From Planctomycetaceae bacterium (GTDB lineage Bacteria > Planctomycetota > UBA1135 > GCA-002686595), in the NCBI GenBank assembly GCA_016125265.1, contig WGMC01000014.1:62001-126000 (forward strand): a DNA stretch of 64,000 bases. Direction: 5' to 3'. The position numbers and the translations under genes were made by a program. Under the pieces are notes generated by a model, which made no database searches, was not told the origin of the DNA, and worked only from the letters and a program-made list of their open reading frames with translations. Shown one piece after another: positions 17,843 to 25,311 of the stretch (its first letter is position 1; every line of letters starts with the position of its first letter).

Positions 17843-17910
17843 GCCTCCCACATCCACGCGCCTCCCGCATCCACGCGCCTTCCGCATCCACGCGCCTTCC
17901 GCATCGACGC
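17843..17910 (+). repeat. 17-bp tandem repeat, four copies
   Basis: Four consecutive units of GCCTCCCGCATCCACGC or close variants (1-2 changes each) fill 68 bp without gaps. There are no spacers. Confidence 0.85.
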
Positions 17911-17960
17911 ACGCTCGCGTGCGCCAACGGCGCTCCGAAGCGCCTACGGCGCGCCCCATA

Positions 17961-18018
17961 GTAGCCTGGGGCAACGCCCCAGGTCGGGCGGGAGAACGAT
18001 GCAAGGGCTGAAGGCCCG
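17961..18018 (-). repeat. Double-hairpin repeat, family R2 copy C (inverted)
   Basis: Positions 17961-17984 are an exact reverse complement of the second hairpin and its flank in copies A and B (24 bases). The GGGCTGAAGGCCC palindrome at 18006-18018 corresponds to the first hairpin. The spacer between them is longer and differs in sequence. Confidence 0.8.
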
Positions 18019-18055
18019 CTCCATCGCACGGCACCGACAGGACGAGGCAACGCTG

Positions 18056-18124
18056 GCGCCATGGGCCGGGCCTTCAGCCCGGACTCGAACTCTCCGTGGT
18101 ACCTGGGGCGTTGCCCCAGGCTAC
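18056..18124 (+). repeat. Double-hairpin repeat, family R2 copy B
   Basis: Same order of palindromes as copy A, with both hairpins conserved. The 11-bp spacer between them differs, so the hairpins and not the spacer are conserved. Confidence 0.85.
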
Positions 18125-18128
18125 TATC

Positions 18129-18224
18129 GGTAGCGCCGTTGGCGCCACGAAGGCTCGTTCGGTAGTGCCGCTGGCGCCACGAAGGCGCGTTCGTTAGCGC
18201 CCTTGACGCCAAGAAGGCGCGTTG
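18129..18224 (+). repeat. 32-bp degenerate tandem repeat, three copies
   Basis: Units lie at 18129-18160, 18161-18192 and 18193-18224. They share a GGTAG or GTTAG opening, a GGCGCCACGAAGGC-like core and a CGTTC/CGTTG end. The array directly follows repeat copy B and ends 12 bp before the methyltransferase stop. Confidence 0.8.
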
Positions 18225-18236
18225 GCATTTGCGGCG

Positions 18237-19427
18237 CTAGGGCTTGGCCTTGTCCGGCGCGGTGAACGACATCACCCACGAATCGAACGCGCGGGTTGCG
18301 CGTGCGCCGGTTGCGCGGTCCAGGCTTGCGGCCGCGTGGTTCAGCCAGACGAGCGGGTGCGAGAGCACCCCACCCAGTTTGGTCTCGTTGACGAACATCA
18401 CCTGCGGGATCGGGTGCGAGAGCTGGTAGCCCGCGCCGCTCTGGTAGCGGAAACCGCGGGCTTCCAGCCACGCGCGCACACGTTTCGGCTCGACGCCGTT
18501 GAGCTCGCGCACGGGCAAGAGCGCCTTCCGCTGGCGGCGGCGTTCCATGCCGCGCGAGCGCGGGTCGATGTCGCCGACCACGAGCCGTGCACCGGGCGCG
18601 CACGCCCGCGCGAGGCCAGACATCCAGGCCTCGAAGTCCGGCGAGAAGCTGACGACGCCTGAGCTGATCACCAAACTGAACGGCGCTTCGCCGGCCGCGG
18701 GAAAGGGCGGCGCCTCGCCGAAACCCACTCGGCCCACGAACCGCCCGATGCCCTGCGCGCGCGCGTTGTCGCCGGTGATGCGGACCATCTCGGGGCTGGG
18801 GTCGAAGGAGCACAGCTCCACGTCGCGCAATCCCTTCGCCGCCTCGATGCCGCACCAGCCGGCGCCGCAGCCGAAGTCGAGGATGCGGTCGCCTTCGCGC
18901 GCGGGGGCAAAACGGCCGACGAAACGCCGCATCCAGCGGAAGTGCGGGTAGCCGGGCCCGCCGGGTTCGCCGTTCCAACCGCTGGCGTTCTGGTCGAACT
19001 TCTCGCGGGTCGAAGCCGGCGACATCACGTGGCTCTTCCGGCGCAGGGCGAGGACCGTGGCGGGAGCTGCGCCCGCGGCCGGCAGCGTCTCGCGCCCTGC
19101 TTGGGTTTGACGGCGCGTGCGCTCCGTGTCGAGGCGGTAGATCGCCACCGCGTGCAGGAGCGGCCATAGGCGGTTGCGCCAGTTCGCCAGGGCCGGCTCG
19201 TCGATCTCGCGCGGCAGTTGCAAGAGCAGCGCGCCGCGCTCGCCCAGCCGCTCGCCGGCCAGGGCGGCCACCGCGCCCGGCTCGCCCGACGCCCCGTCCA
19301 CCACCAAACTGGCGCGGTCGCCGGAGCCGGGCGCCAGGTCCGCGGCTTCGAGTCCCAGGTCTTGCAGGACGGGTTCCAGGCCCCGTTGGGCGGTTTGGGC
19401 GGTCGGCACGGGGTCGGGGCGGGTCAC
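18237..19427 (-). CDS. Class I SAM-dependent methyltransferase with N-terminal extension
   Basis: The catalytic part (from about residue 135) carries motif I ILDFGCGAGWCGIEAAKG, an acidic strand ELCSFDPSPEMVRITG, then FSLVISSGVVSFSPDFEAWM and RLVVGDIDP. These are the ordered motifs of a Rossmann methyltransferase of the methyltransf_11/25 type; the substrate is unknown. In-frame upstream lies a 134-residue region (from GTG at 19427) that looks coded, with LEPVLQDLGLEAADL and ALLLQLPREIDEPALANW. If real, it is a second, degenerate domain; if not, translation starts at the ATG at 19025 and the protein has 262 residues. The start is the main uncertainty. The gene ends in the repeat-rich gap and is divergent from panB. 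Confidence 0.75.
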   Translation of the reverse strand: MTRPDPVPTAQTAQRGLEPVLQDLGLEAADLAPGSGDRASLVVDGASGEPGAVAALAGERLGERGALLLQLPREIDEPALANWRNRLWPLLHAVAIYRLDTERTRRQTQAGRETLPAAGAAPATVLALRRKSHVMSPASTREKFDQNASGWNGEPGGPGYPHFRWMRRFVGRFAPAREGDRILDFGCGAGWCGIEAAKGLRDVELCSFDPSPEMVRITGDNARAQGIGRFVGRVGFGEAPPFPAAGEAPFSLVISSGVVSFSPDFEAWMSGLARACAPGARLVVGDIDPRSRGMERRRQRKALLPVRELNGVEPKRVRAWLEARGFRYQSGAGYQLSHPIPQVMFVNETKLGGVLSHPLVWLNHAAASLDRATGARATRAFDSWVMSFTAPDKAKP

Positions 19428-19562
19428 GGCGGCGGGAGCGGAGCGGAGGCGACGGCCCCCGGGGGAGCCAAAGGATAGCCCGCCGCCCCGCGAAGAGCGT
19501 TCCCGAAGGGAGAGCGCGCTGCTAGCCTGGGATCCAACACGGGGCGCGGGCTCCCGCCATCC

Positions 19563-20408
19563 ATGAGCGAACACCAACCCGGCCCCCGGGCCGAGGGCCA
19601 GCGCAGCCCGAAGAAGAAGGTCACCACCGCGAGCCTGCGCCGCATGAAGCAGCGCGGGGAGCGCATCTCCGCCCTGACCGCCTACGACCACCTGATGGCG
19701 GGGCTCCTCGACGAGGCCGGGGTCGACGTGATCCTGGTCGGGGATTCGGTGGCGATGGTCGTGCAGGGGTTCGAGACCACGGTCGGTGTGACCATGGCCC
19801 ACATGCTCTACCACGCGGGCAACGTGTCGCGTTCGGTGCAGCGCGCCCTGGTGGTCGGCGACCTGCCGTTCATGAGCTACCAGGTGAACTCCGACGAGGC
19901 TCTGCGCAACGCGGGTCGCATGGTGCAGGAGGCCGGTGTCGAAGCCGTGAAGGTCGAGGGCGGGCGCAGCGTGGCGGGCACGGTCCGGCGCATCGTCGAG
20001 GCGGGCATTCCGGTGATGGGGCACGTCGGATTGACGCCGCAATCCATCCACAAGTTCGGGACGTACCAGGTGCGCGCGACGGGACCCGCGGAGGCAGAGG
20101 AGGTGTTCGAGGGTGCGCGCGCGTTGGAGGATGCCGGCGCGTTTGCGATCGTGGTCGAGAAGGTGCCGGCGGAGCTGGGCCAACGCCTCTCCCAATCGCT
20201 TTCGATCCCCGTGATCGGGATCGGCGCGGGCCCCGATTGCGATGGGCAGATCCTGGTGAGCCACGACATGCTCGGGCTCTACACGAAGTTCCACCCGCGC
20301 TTCGTGCGGCGTTACGCCCAACTGGGCGACACGATGCGCTCGGCGTTCGAACACTATGTGCGCGACGTGAAGGCGCGCGAGTTCCCGTCGAAGGACGAGA
20401 GCTACTGA
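19563..20408 (+). CDS. panB: 3-methyl-2-oxobutanoate hydroxymethyltransferase
   Basis: PanB (281 aa) makes ketopantoate from 2-oxoisovalerate and methylene-tetrahydrofolate, the first committed step of pantothenate and coenzyme A synthesis. The TIM-barrel motifs are ISALTAYDHLMAGLLDEAG, VDVILVGDSVAMV with the Mg-binding Asp, VVGDLPFMSYQ, VEAVKVEGG, GHVGLTPQS, AIVVEKVP with the catalytic Glu, and IGIGAGPDCDGQILVSHDM. Length is typical. panC is not adjacent. A 135-bp intergenic region separates it from the divergent methyltransferase gene. Confidence 0.96.
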   Translation: MSEHQPGPRAEGQRSPKKKVTTASLRRMKQRGERISALTAYDHLMAGLLDEAGVDVILVGDSVAMVVQGFETTVGVTMAHMLYHAGNVSRSVQRALVVGDLPFMSYQVNSDEALRNAGRMVQEAGVEAVKVEGGRSVAGTVRRIVEAGIPVMGHVGLTPQSIHKFGTYQVRATGPAEAEEVFEGARALEDAGAFAIVVEKVPAELGQRLSQSLSIPVIGIGAGPDCDGQILVSHDMLGLYTKFHPRFVRRYAQLGDTMRSAFEHYVRDVKAREFPSKDESY

Positions 20409-20715
20409 CGCGCGGGCGTGTCGCGCGCCGAGGTGCGCGGGCCTCTTGGCCCGCCTTGGAGCGCGGGGCTGTTCCCCCCATGCGTCTTTCCTTGGGCGCG
20501 GACGGAGCCGCGCCCCTACAGACCGCACAACGGGGTTGGCTCCAAGGCGGGCTAGAAGCCCGCGCACCCGGCCAGCTCACCCGGCTTCCCGTGCACCCAG
20601 GCTGTAGGGGCGCCGCGACGTGGAGAGCGACTGCGTTTTGTGCGTCGCTGCGAAACGTAGGGCGACGGCGGACCGATGGTAGTGGTCGCTTCGCTTAGGA
20701 GTTAGCATTGGCGGC
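20409..20715. other. 307-bp intergenic region with an R1 inverted repeat
   Basis: Between panB and the large propeller gene there is no gene I can support. It contains the second R1 inverted repeat (listed separately) and a second GTAGGGGCG-type motif at 20605-20613 that is inverted relative to the one at 20512-20519. A weak TAGGAG sequence lies about 13 bp before the next start. Confidence 0.7.
20432..20568. repeat. Intergenic inverted repeat, family R1 copy 2
   Basis: Left arm 20432-20460 and right arm 20541-20568 are imperfect inverted copies of about 28 nt and match the arms at 14180-14272. The loop is longer here (about 80 bp) and includes the GCCGCGCCCCTAC motif that also follows copy 1. 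Confidence 0.85.
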
Positions 20716-23361
20716 GTGATCGCTGCCGCACTTCTCGCCGCTCTCGCCCCCTCGCCCTCGCAAACCGTCTGCCAACCGGATTGGCAGCCCGTGTTCGGTG
20801 GGCCCCCGGGCGCCGCGGGGCAGGTGCGCGCGTTGGCGGTCTGGGATCCGGGTGCGGCGAACGGGGGCGTGCGCCTCGTGGCCGGCGGTGCGATCACGGA
20901 GATCGGCGGCACGCCCGTCTCGCGCATCGCGGAGTGGAACGCTCCGGTCTGGAGATCGCTCGGCTCGGGGATCGGAGGCGAAGTGGACGCCGTGCTGGGC
21001 ACACGACTCGGCGGTACCGAGGTGCTCGTCGCCGGCGGGAGCTTTGCAAGCGCCGGCGGCCAGCCCGCCTCCAACGTGGCGCGTTGGGACGGGCAGAGTT
21101 GGGCTCCGATCGGCGCGGGGTTGAGCGCCCGTGTGCAGGCCCTGGCGAGCTTCGACAGCGGCGCGGGTGAGGAACTCTACGCTGCAGGCCTGACCACGGC
21201 CGTCGGTGGGGGGCTTTGGAACTCCGTGTGGCGCTGGGACGGGGCGCTCTGGCAACCGATCGCGACGACGCTGGGCGCCGCAGTTCTCTACGACCTCTGT
21301 GTGCACGACGATGGATCCGGTGCGGCGCTCTACGCCGCCGGAATCATTCCCGCCGTGGGCCTCACGGGCGTGGCGCGGTTCGACGGATCCCAGTGGACCG
21401 GCCTCGGCGCGGGGCTGACGGGCGGCGCCGTGTACAGCCTCGAGGTGCACACCGAGGGCGGCACCGCGCAGTTGGTCGCGGGCGGCGCGTTCACCACCGC
21501 GGGCGGCACTCCCGCGTCCCTGGTGGCGCGTTGGAACGGAGCCGGCTGGTCCCCGATGGGCGGCGGCCTTTCGGGCGGTGGCTCGCTGTCGGCGGTGCGC
21601 GCGCTCTCGGTGCACGACGACGGCACGGGGCCCGCGCTCTACGCGGCTGGCGGCTTCACACAAGCGGGTGCACTGGCCGTGGATCGTGTGGCCCGTTGGG
21701 ACGGCGCGGCCTGGGGCGCCGCACAGACGCCGGGCACGGGCGGGCTCGGCGGCGGCAGCTTTGCGCAGGCGCTGGCCCTGTGCTCGTTCGACGACGGCAC
21801 CGGGGCGGGGCTCTTCGCGGGCGGTTCGTTCACGACCGCGGGCGCGGTTTCCTCCCCGAACTTCGCACGTTGGCAGAACGGCGTGTGGGACGCGCCCGGC
21901 GAGGGCGCCAGCAACACCGTGGAGGCGGTCGTCGCGTTCGACGACGGACAGGGAGAGGCCCTGTTCGCGGCGGGCAACTTCACGTCCCTGGGCACACTCG
22001 ACGCCACACGTGTCGGGCGTTGGGACGGCACGGGTTGGAGCGCTCTTGGCAGCGGCTTCAACAGCAACGTATTCGCCCTCGAGGTGCACGAGGGTGCCCT
22101 CTACGCCGGCGGCGCCTTCACGACGGCGGGCGGCGTCGCGGCGAGCCGCGTCGCGCGCTGGGACGGCGCCAACTGGAACCCGCTCGGATCCGGCGTCGCC
22201 GGAACGGTGAACGCCCTTGCGACCTACCGATCCCTGGGGGCCCCGGCGCCGCTGCTCTATGCCGCTGGCAGCTTCACGAGCGCGGGCGGCGCACCGGCTG
22301 CGCGCATCGCTTCCTGGGACGGCAGCACATGGGCGCCCCTCGGCAACGGCGTCGCCGTGGGCGGCGATCCGGCCGTGCGCGCCCTCGCGGTGTACGACGA
22401 CGGCTTCGGGCCGGAGCTCTACGTGGGCGGCGGATTCACCCAAGCCGGAGGCCAGGCGGCGAGCCGCATCGCGCGCTGGAACGGCGCCACTTGGTCGAGC
22501 CTCGGCGTGGGCGTCGGCAGCCGCGTCGACTCCCTCGCGGTGCACGACGACGGCAGCGGGGAAGCGCTCTACCTGGGCGGGCTCTTCACCAGCGCCGGCG
22601 GCCAGCCGGCCCAGCACGTGGCGCGATGGCGGGCGGGCAACTTCGCGCCCCTCGGCGCCGGTGTCGACGACACCGTGTTGGGCCTCACCAGCTACGACGA
22701 CGGCAGCGGCTCCGCGCTGTTCGCCGCGGGTCGATTCTCGACCGCCGGCGGTCAGCCCGCGCGTTTTGCCGCCAAGTGGCAGGGGGGGCAGTGGAACGCC
22801 CTGGGTGCGGGCCTCGAGGGCAACGTGGCGAACAGTTTCGCGACGGACTTCGCGCCGTTCGAGTCGCCGTCGAATCCGAACGGCAGTCTCGTGGTGGCGG
22901 GCACGTTCGTGCGCGCGGGCGAGGACACCTCCTACCACCTGGCGAGTTGGGGGTGCCCCGCGCCGCCGACGTATCCCACAGCGATCGGGTGTTTTGGCAA
23001 CGGGGCGAAGCTCTTGGCTCTCAACGCACTGACCCTCGGGCAATCCTTCGAACTGCGTGTCGACGGGGACCAATGGCAGGAGGGATTCGCCTTGCTCTAC
23101 GCGGGTGTGCCCCTCGTTGGGCCGGGCGGCTGCGGCATCCTGTTGCCCGATTCGGGCGAGCTGCTGCTCACTCCCGCGCCGCTGTTCCTCTTGACGACGG
23201 CGACGTCGTCGCAAGGCCAAGCGCGGATCACCCTGACCGCGCCCGCGGCGCCGAGTTTCCTCGGTCTCACGCTCTACCTGCAGGCCGCGAACGTGGGCTT
23301 CGTCGGTTTCATCCCCTCGGCCGAGCTGACGCAGCGGTTGGAGCCGAGCGTTGGGCCGTGA
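20716..23361 (+). CDS. Large secreted repeat protein, about 13 WDG-type propeller repeats
   Basis: The 881-residue protein starts at a GTG with a short signal peptide (AAALLAALAPSPSQT). The body is about 13 repeats of roughly 50 residues, each with ALYAAGxFTxAGGxxASxVARWDGxxWxPLGxGV in sense; VARWDGANWNPLGSGV is a near-consensus unit. Such repeats belong with delta-60/kelch-like propeller proteins. Thirteen copies could form two propellers. The last 130 residues (from CFGNGAKLLALN) are a separate C-terminal domain of a type common in secreted planctomycete proteins. No catalytic motif is visible. Function as a surface or matrix protein is an inference. The long open frame on the opposite strand is a GC shadow. 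Confidence 0.85.
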   Translation: MIAAALLAALAPSPSQTVCQPDWQPVFGGPPGAAGQVRALAVWDPGAANGGVRLVAGGAITEIGGTPVSRIAEWNAPVWRSLGSGIGGEVDAVLGTRLGGTEVLVAGGSFASAGGQPASNVARWDGQSWAPIGAGLSARVQALASFDSGAGEELYAAGLTTAVGGGLWNSVWRWDGALWQPIATTLGAAVLYDLCVHDDGSGAALYAAGIIPAVGLTGVARFDGSQWTGLGAGLTGGAVYSLEVHTEGGTAQLVAGGAFTTAGGTPASLVARWNGAGWSPMGGGLSGGGSLSAVRALSVHDDGTGPALYAAGGFTQAGALAVDRVARWDGAAWGAAQTPGTGGLGGGSFAQALALCSFDDGTGAGLFAGGSFTTAGAVSSPNFARWQNGVWDAPGEGASNTVEAVVAFDDGQGEALFAAGNFTSLGTLDATRVGRWDGTGWSALGSGFNSNVFALEVHEGALYAGGAFTTAGGVAASRVARWDGANWNPLGSGVAGTVNALATYRSLGAPAPLLYAAGSFTSAGGAPAARIASWDGSTWAPLGNGVAVGGDPAVRALAVYDDGFGPELYVGGGFTQAGGQAASRIARWNGATWSSLGVGVGSRVDSLAVHDDGSGEALYLGGLFTSAGGQPAQHVARWRAGNFAPLGAGVDDTVLGLTSYDDGSGSALFAAGRFSTAGGQPARFAAKWQGGQWNALGAGLEGNVANSFATDFAPFESPSNPNGSLVVAGTFVRAGEDTSYHLASWGCPAPPTYPTAIGCFGNGAKLLALNALTLGQSFELRVDGDQWQEGFALLYAGVPLVGPGGCGILLPDSGELLLTPAPLFLLTTATSSQGQARITLTAPAAPSFLGLTLYLQAANVGFVGFIPSAELTQRLEPSVGP

Positions 23362-23379
23362 AGCGGGCGCCGCGCAGCT

Positions 23380-24123
23380 TCACGTCGTGCGGTGCACCAC
23401 CGTCGTCGAGGCCTGGTGCGTGGGCCACAGCACGATCTCGCCGATGTTGACGTGGGGCGGGCGGGTGAGCGCGAACAGGATCGCGTCGGCCACGTCCTCC
23501 GGCCGCAAACACTGCAATCCCTGGTAGACCTTCTTCGCGCGTTCCGTGTCGCCGCGGAAGCGCACCAGGCTGAACTCGGTTTCGACGAGACCCGGGTCGA
23601 CCGTGGAAAAACGCACGCCTGAGCCCGCCATGTCCAAACGCAGGCCGGTGTAGAGCGCTTTCACCGCGTGTTTCGTCGCGCAGTAGACCGCGCCGCCCGT
23701 GTACACCTCGCGGCCCGCCACGGAGCCCAGCACGACGAAGTCCCCGGCGCCTTTCTTGCGCATGGAAGGGAGCACGGCGTGCACGACGGACAGCACACCC
23801 TTGATGTTGGTGTCGACCATCTCGGCCCAATCGCCGGGATCGCCCTGGTCCACACTCGTGGTTCCACGGGCCAGTCCCGCGTTGGCGACGGCGATGTCGA
23901 ACTCCTGGCCGGACAGTGCCGCGACCAGTGCGGCCGCGTCGCGCACGTCGGCCACGGCGATCGTCGAGCCGGGCAGTTCCTTGGCCAGGGATTCCAGGCG
24001 GTCCTTGCGGCGTGCCACGAGCGTTACCTTTGCGCCCTGGGCCGCCAGGGCCCGGGCCGTTGCCGCTCCGATGCCCGCGCTCGCGCCGGTGACGAGGGCC
24101 CGCTTTCCGTGCAGTGTTTGCAT
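23380..24123 (-). CDS. SDR family NAD(P)-dependent oxidoreductase
   Basis: The 247-residue protein is a classical short-chain dehydrogenase. The cofactor motif TGASAGIGAATARAL comes first, then ARRKDRL (Arg pair suited to NADPH), the NAGLA motif, and the catalytic serine in VVLGSVAG with YCATKHAV providing Tyr and Lys. The C-terminal pattern RPEDVADAILFALTRPPHVNIGE is that of the YdfG-like 3-hydroxy acid dehydrogenase group. The true substrate is unknown. An in-frame GTG two codons upstream (24129) is an alternative start. The gene is convergent with the propeller gene. Confidence 0.9.
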   Translation of the reverse strand: MQTLHGKRALVTGASAGIGAATARALAAQGAKVTLVARRKDRLESLAKELPGSTIAVADVRDAAALVAALSGQEFDIAVANAGLARGTTSVDQGDPGDWAEMVDTNIKGVLSVVHAVLPSMRKKGAGDFVVLGSVAGREVYTGGAVYCATKHAVKALYTGLRLDMAGSGVRFSTVDPGLVETEFSLVRFRGDTERAKKVYQGLQCLRPEDVADAILFALTRPPHVNIGEIVLWPTHQASTTVVHRTT

Positions 24124-24206
24124 GGGCACCAGAGTAACGCGCTGCCGGGGCGGTCGCGCCCGTTAGACTCTCCCGGGTCGTCCCCCCGGCAGCCGCCCCC
24201 CGCAAC

Positions 24207-24611
24207 ATGGTGCAAATCGAACTGGCCTACCGCGGCCAACTCCTCTGCGAAGCCACGCACGGCCCCTCGGGCGCCACGGTCGCGACCGACGCGCCCCTCG
24301 ACAACGGGGGCCGGGCCACATCGTTCTCGCCCACGGACCTGGTGGCGACGGCGCTCGGCGCCTGCATGCTGACCATCGTCGGCAAGGTGGCCGAGCGCGC
24401 GGGCATCCCCATGGATGGCGCGCGGGCCAGCGTGGTGAAGCACATGCAGCAGGAGCCCGTGCGCCGCATCGCCAAGCTCGAGGTGCGGCTCGAGCTTCCC
24501 GGTGTGCCGGTCGAACGCCGAGCCTCCCTCGAACGCGCCGCCATGACCTGTCCCGTGCACCAAAGTCTGCTGCACGACATCGAAATCCCCGTGGAGTTCG
24601 TCTGGAGCTGA
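24207..24611 (+). CDS. OsmC family protein
   Basis: The 134-residue protein is a peroxiredoxin-like OsmC/Ohr member. The two conserved cysteines are present: C53 in GACMLTI and C115 in MTCPVHQSL. The motif SFSPTDLVATALG before the first cysteine is the family core. Members reduce organic hydroperoxides, but the subgroup with TDLVATALGACM (YhfA-like) is less well characterised, so the exact substrate is not assigned. The gene opens a three-gene run with an O-methyltransferase and a PfkB-like protein. Confidence 0.92.
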   Translation: MVQIELAYRGQLLCEATHGPSGATVATDAPLDNGGRATSFSPTDLVATALGACMLTIVGKVAERAGIPMDGARASVVKHMQQEPVRRIAKLEVRLELPGVPVERRASLERAAMTCPVHQSLLHDIEIPVEFVWS

Positions 24612-24618
24612 TCGTCTG

Positions 24619-25311
24619 ATGTCGAACGACGCCACGCCCGTGGACGGGCGCCACTTCCGCTACATCCAAGAGCACACCCGCCCGGAGGATGCGTTCCTAC
24701 TTGCGCTCAAGGCCGACGCGAAGGCGCGCGGCATTCCGCCGATCTGGATCGCGCCCGAGCAGGCCAACTTCGTGCAGATCCTGCTGAAGGCCGTGCACGC
24801 GCTGTCGGTGCTGGAGGTGGGCACGTTGGCCGGGTACGCCGCGATCCAGATGGCGCGCGCGCTGCCGCCCGGCGGGCGTGTGGTGACGATCGAGCTGGAC
24901 CCCGTGCGCGCGGACTTCGCGCGCGAATGGGCCGGCAAACCCGAATCCGGTGTGGCCGGGCGCGTGGACGTGCGCACGGGCAGCGCGGGCGACGTGCTGG
25001 CCACTCTCGGCAACGGCTGCTTCGACGCGGCGTTCCTGGACGCGGACAAACGCAACTACCCGCTCTACTTGGAGCAGGCCCGGCGCCTCGTGCGACCGGG
25101 CGGTTTGATCCTGGTCGACAATGCCTTTGCGTTCGGTCAGCTCTTCGACGAGAGCCCGACCGACCCCGAGGCGCAGGCCGTGCGCGACTTCAACGATCAC
25201 ATGGCCGCGCAGATCGATCTGCACGGCGTGATCGTGCCGGTGGGCGATGGCCTTTGGGTCGCGCACACGCCGGGCCCGAAGTCGACCGCCGACGACACAC
25301 GGTCGCGATGA
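24619..25311 (+). CDS. O-methyltransferase (catechol/caffeoyl-CoA type)
   Basis: The 230-residue protein shows the SAM motif I VLEVGTLAGYAAIQMARAL, the acidic VVTIELDP, DAAFLDADKRNYPLYLEQA (metal-binding Asp) and GGLILVDNAFAFGQ (second metal ligand pair D-N). That is the family 3 O-methyltransferase layout, which uses a divalent metal and acts on vicinal hydroxyls. The substrate is unknown. It begins 7 bp after the OsmC gene and its stop overlaps the next start (ATGA). Confidence 0.92.
   Translation: MSNDATPVDGRHFRYIQEHTRPEDAFLLALKADAKARGIPPIWIAPEQANFVQILLKAVHALSVLEVGTLAGYAAIQMARALPPGGRVVTIELDPVRADFAREWAGKPESGVAGRVDVRTGSAGDVLATLGNGCFDAAFLDADKRNYPLYLEQARRLVRPGGLILVDNAFAFGQLFDESPTDPEAQAVRDFNDHMAAQIDLHGVIVPVGDGLWVAHTPGPKSTADDTRSR

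Larger units (their letters stand above)
17632..18236. other. 605-bp gene-free region filled with repeats
   Basis: Between accD and the methyltransferase gene no credible gene is visible. The region holds two direct copies and one inverted copy of a 69-bp double-hairpin unit, a four-copy 17-bp tandem array and a three-copy 32-bp tandem array, each listed separately. Short open frames cross it only because the repeats are GC-rich and lack stops. No transposase gene is nearby. Confidence 0.8.

Noticed and set aside
17843-18224. Possible CRISPR array
   Set aside because: Tandem units of 17 and 32 bp have no spacers of constant length, and no cas gene is present.
17632-18236. Several short open frames in the repeat-rich gap
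   Set aside because: They read through tandem repeats and palindromes; no start signal or family likeness.
20695-23220. A minus-strand frame of 840 codons over the propeller gene
   Set aside because: It mirrors the repeat periodicity of the real gene and has no domain likeness.
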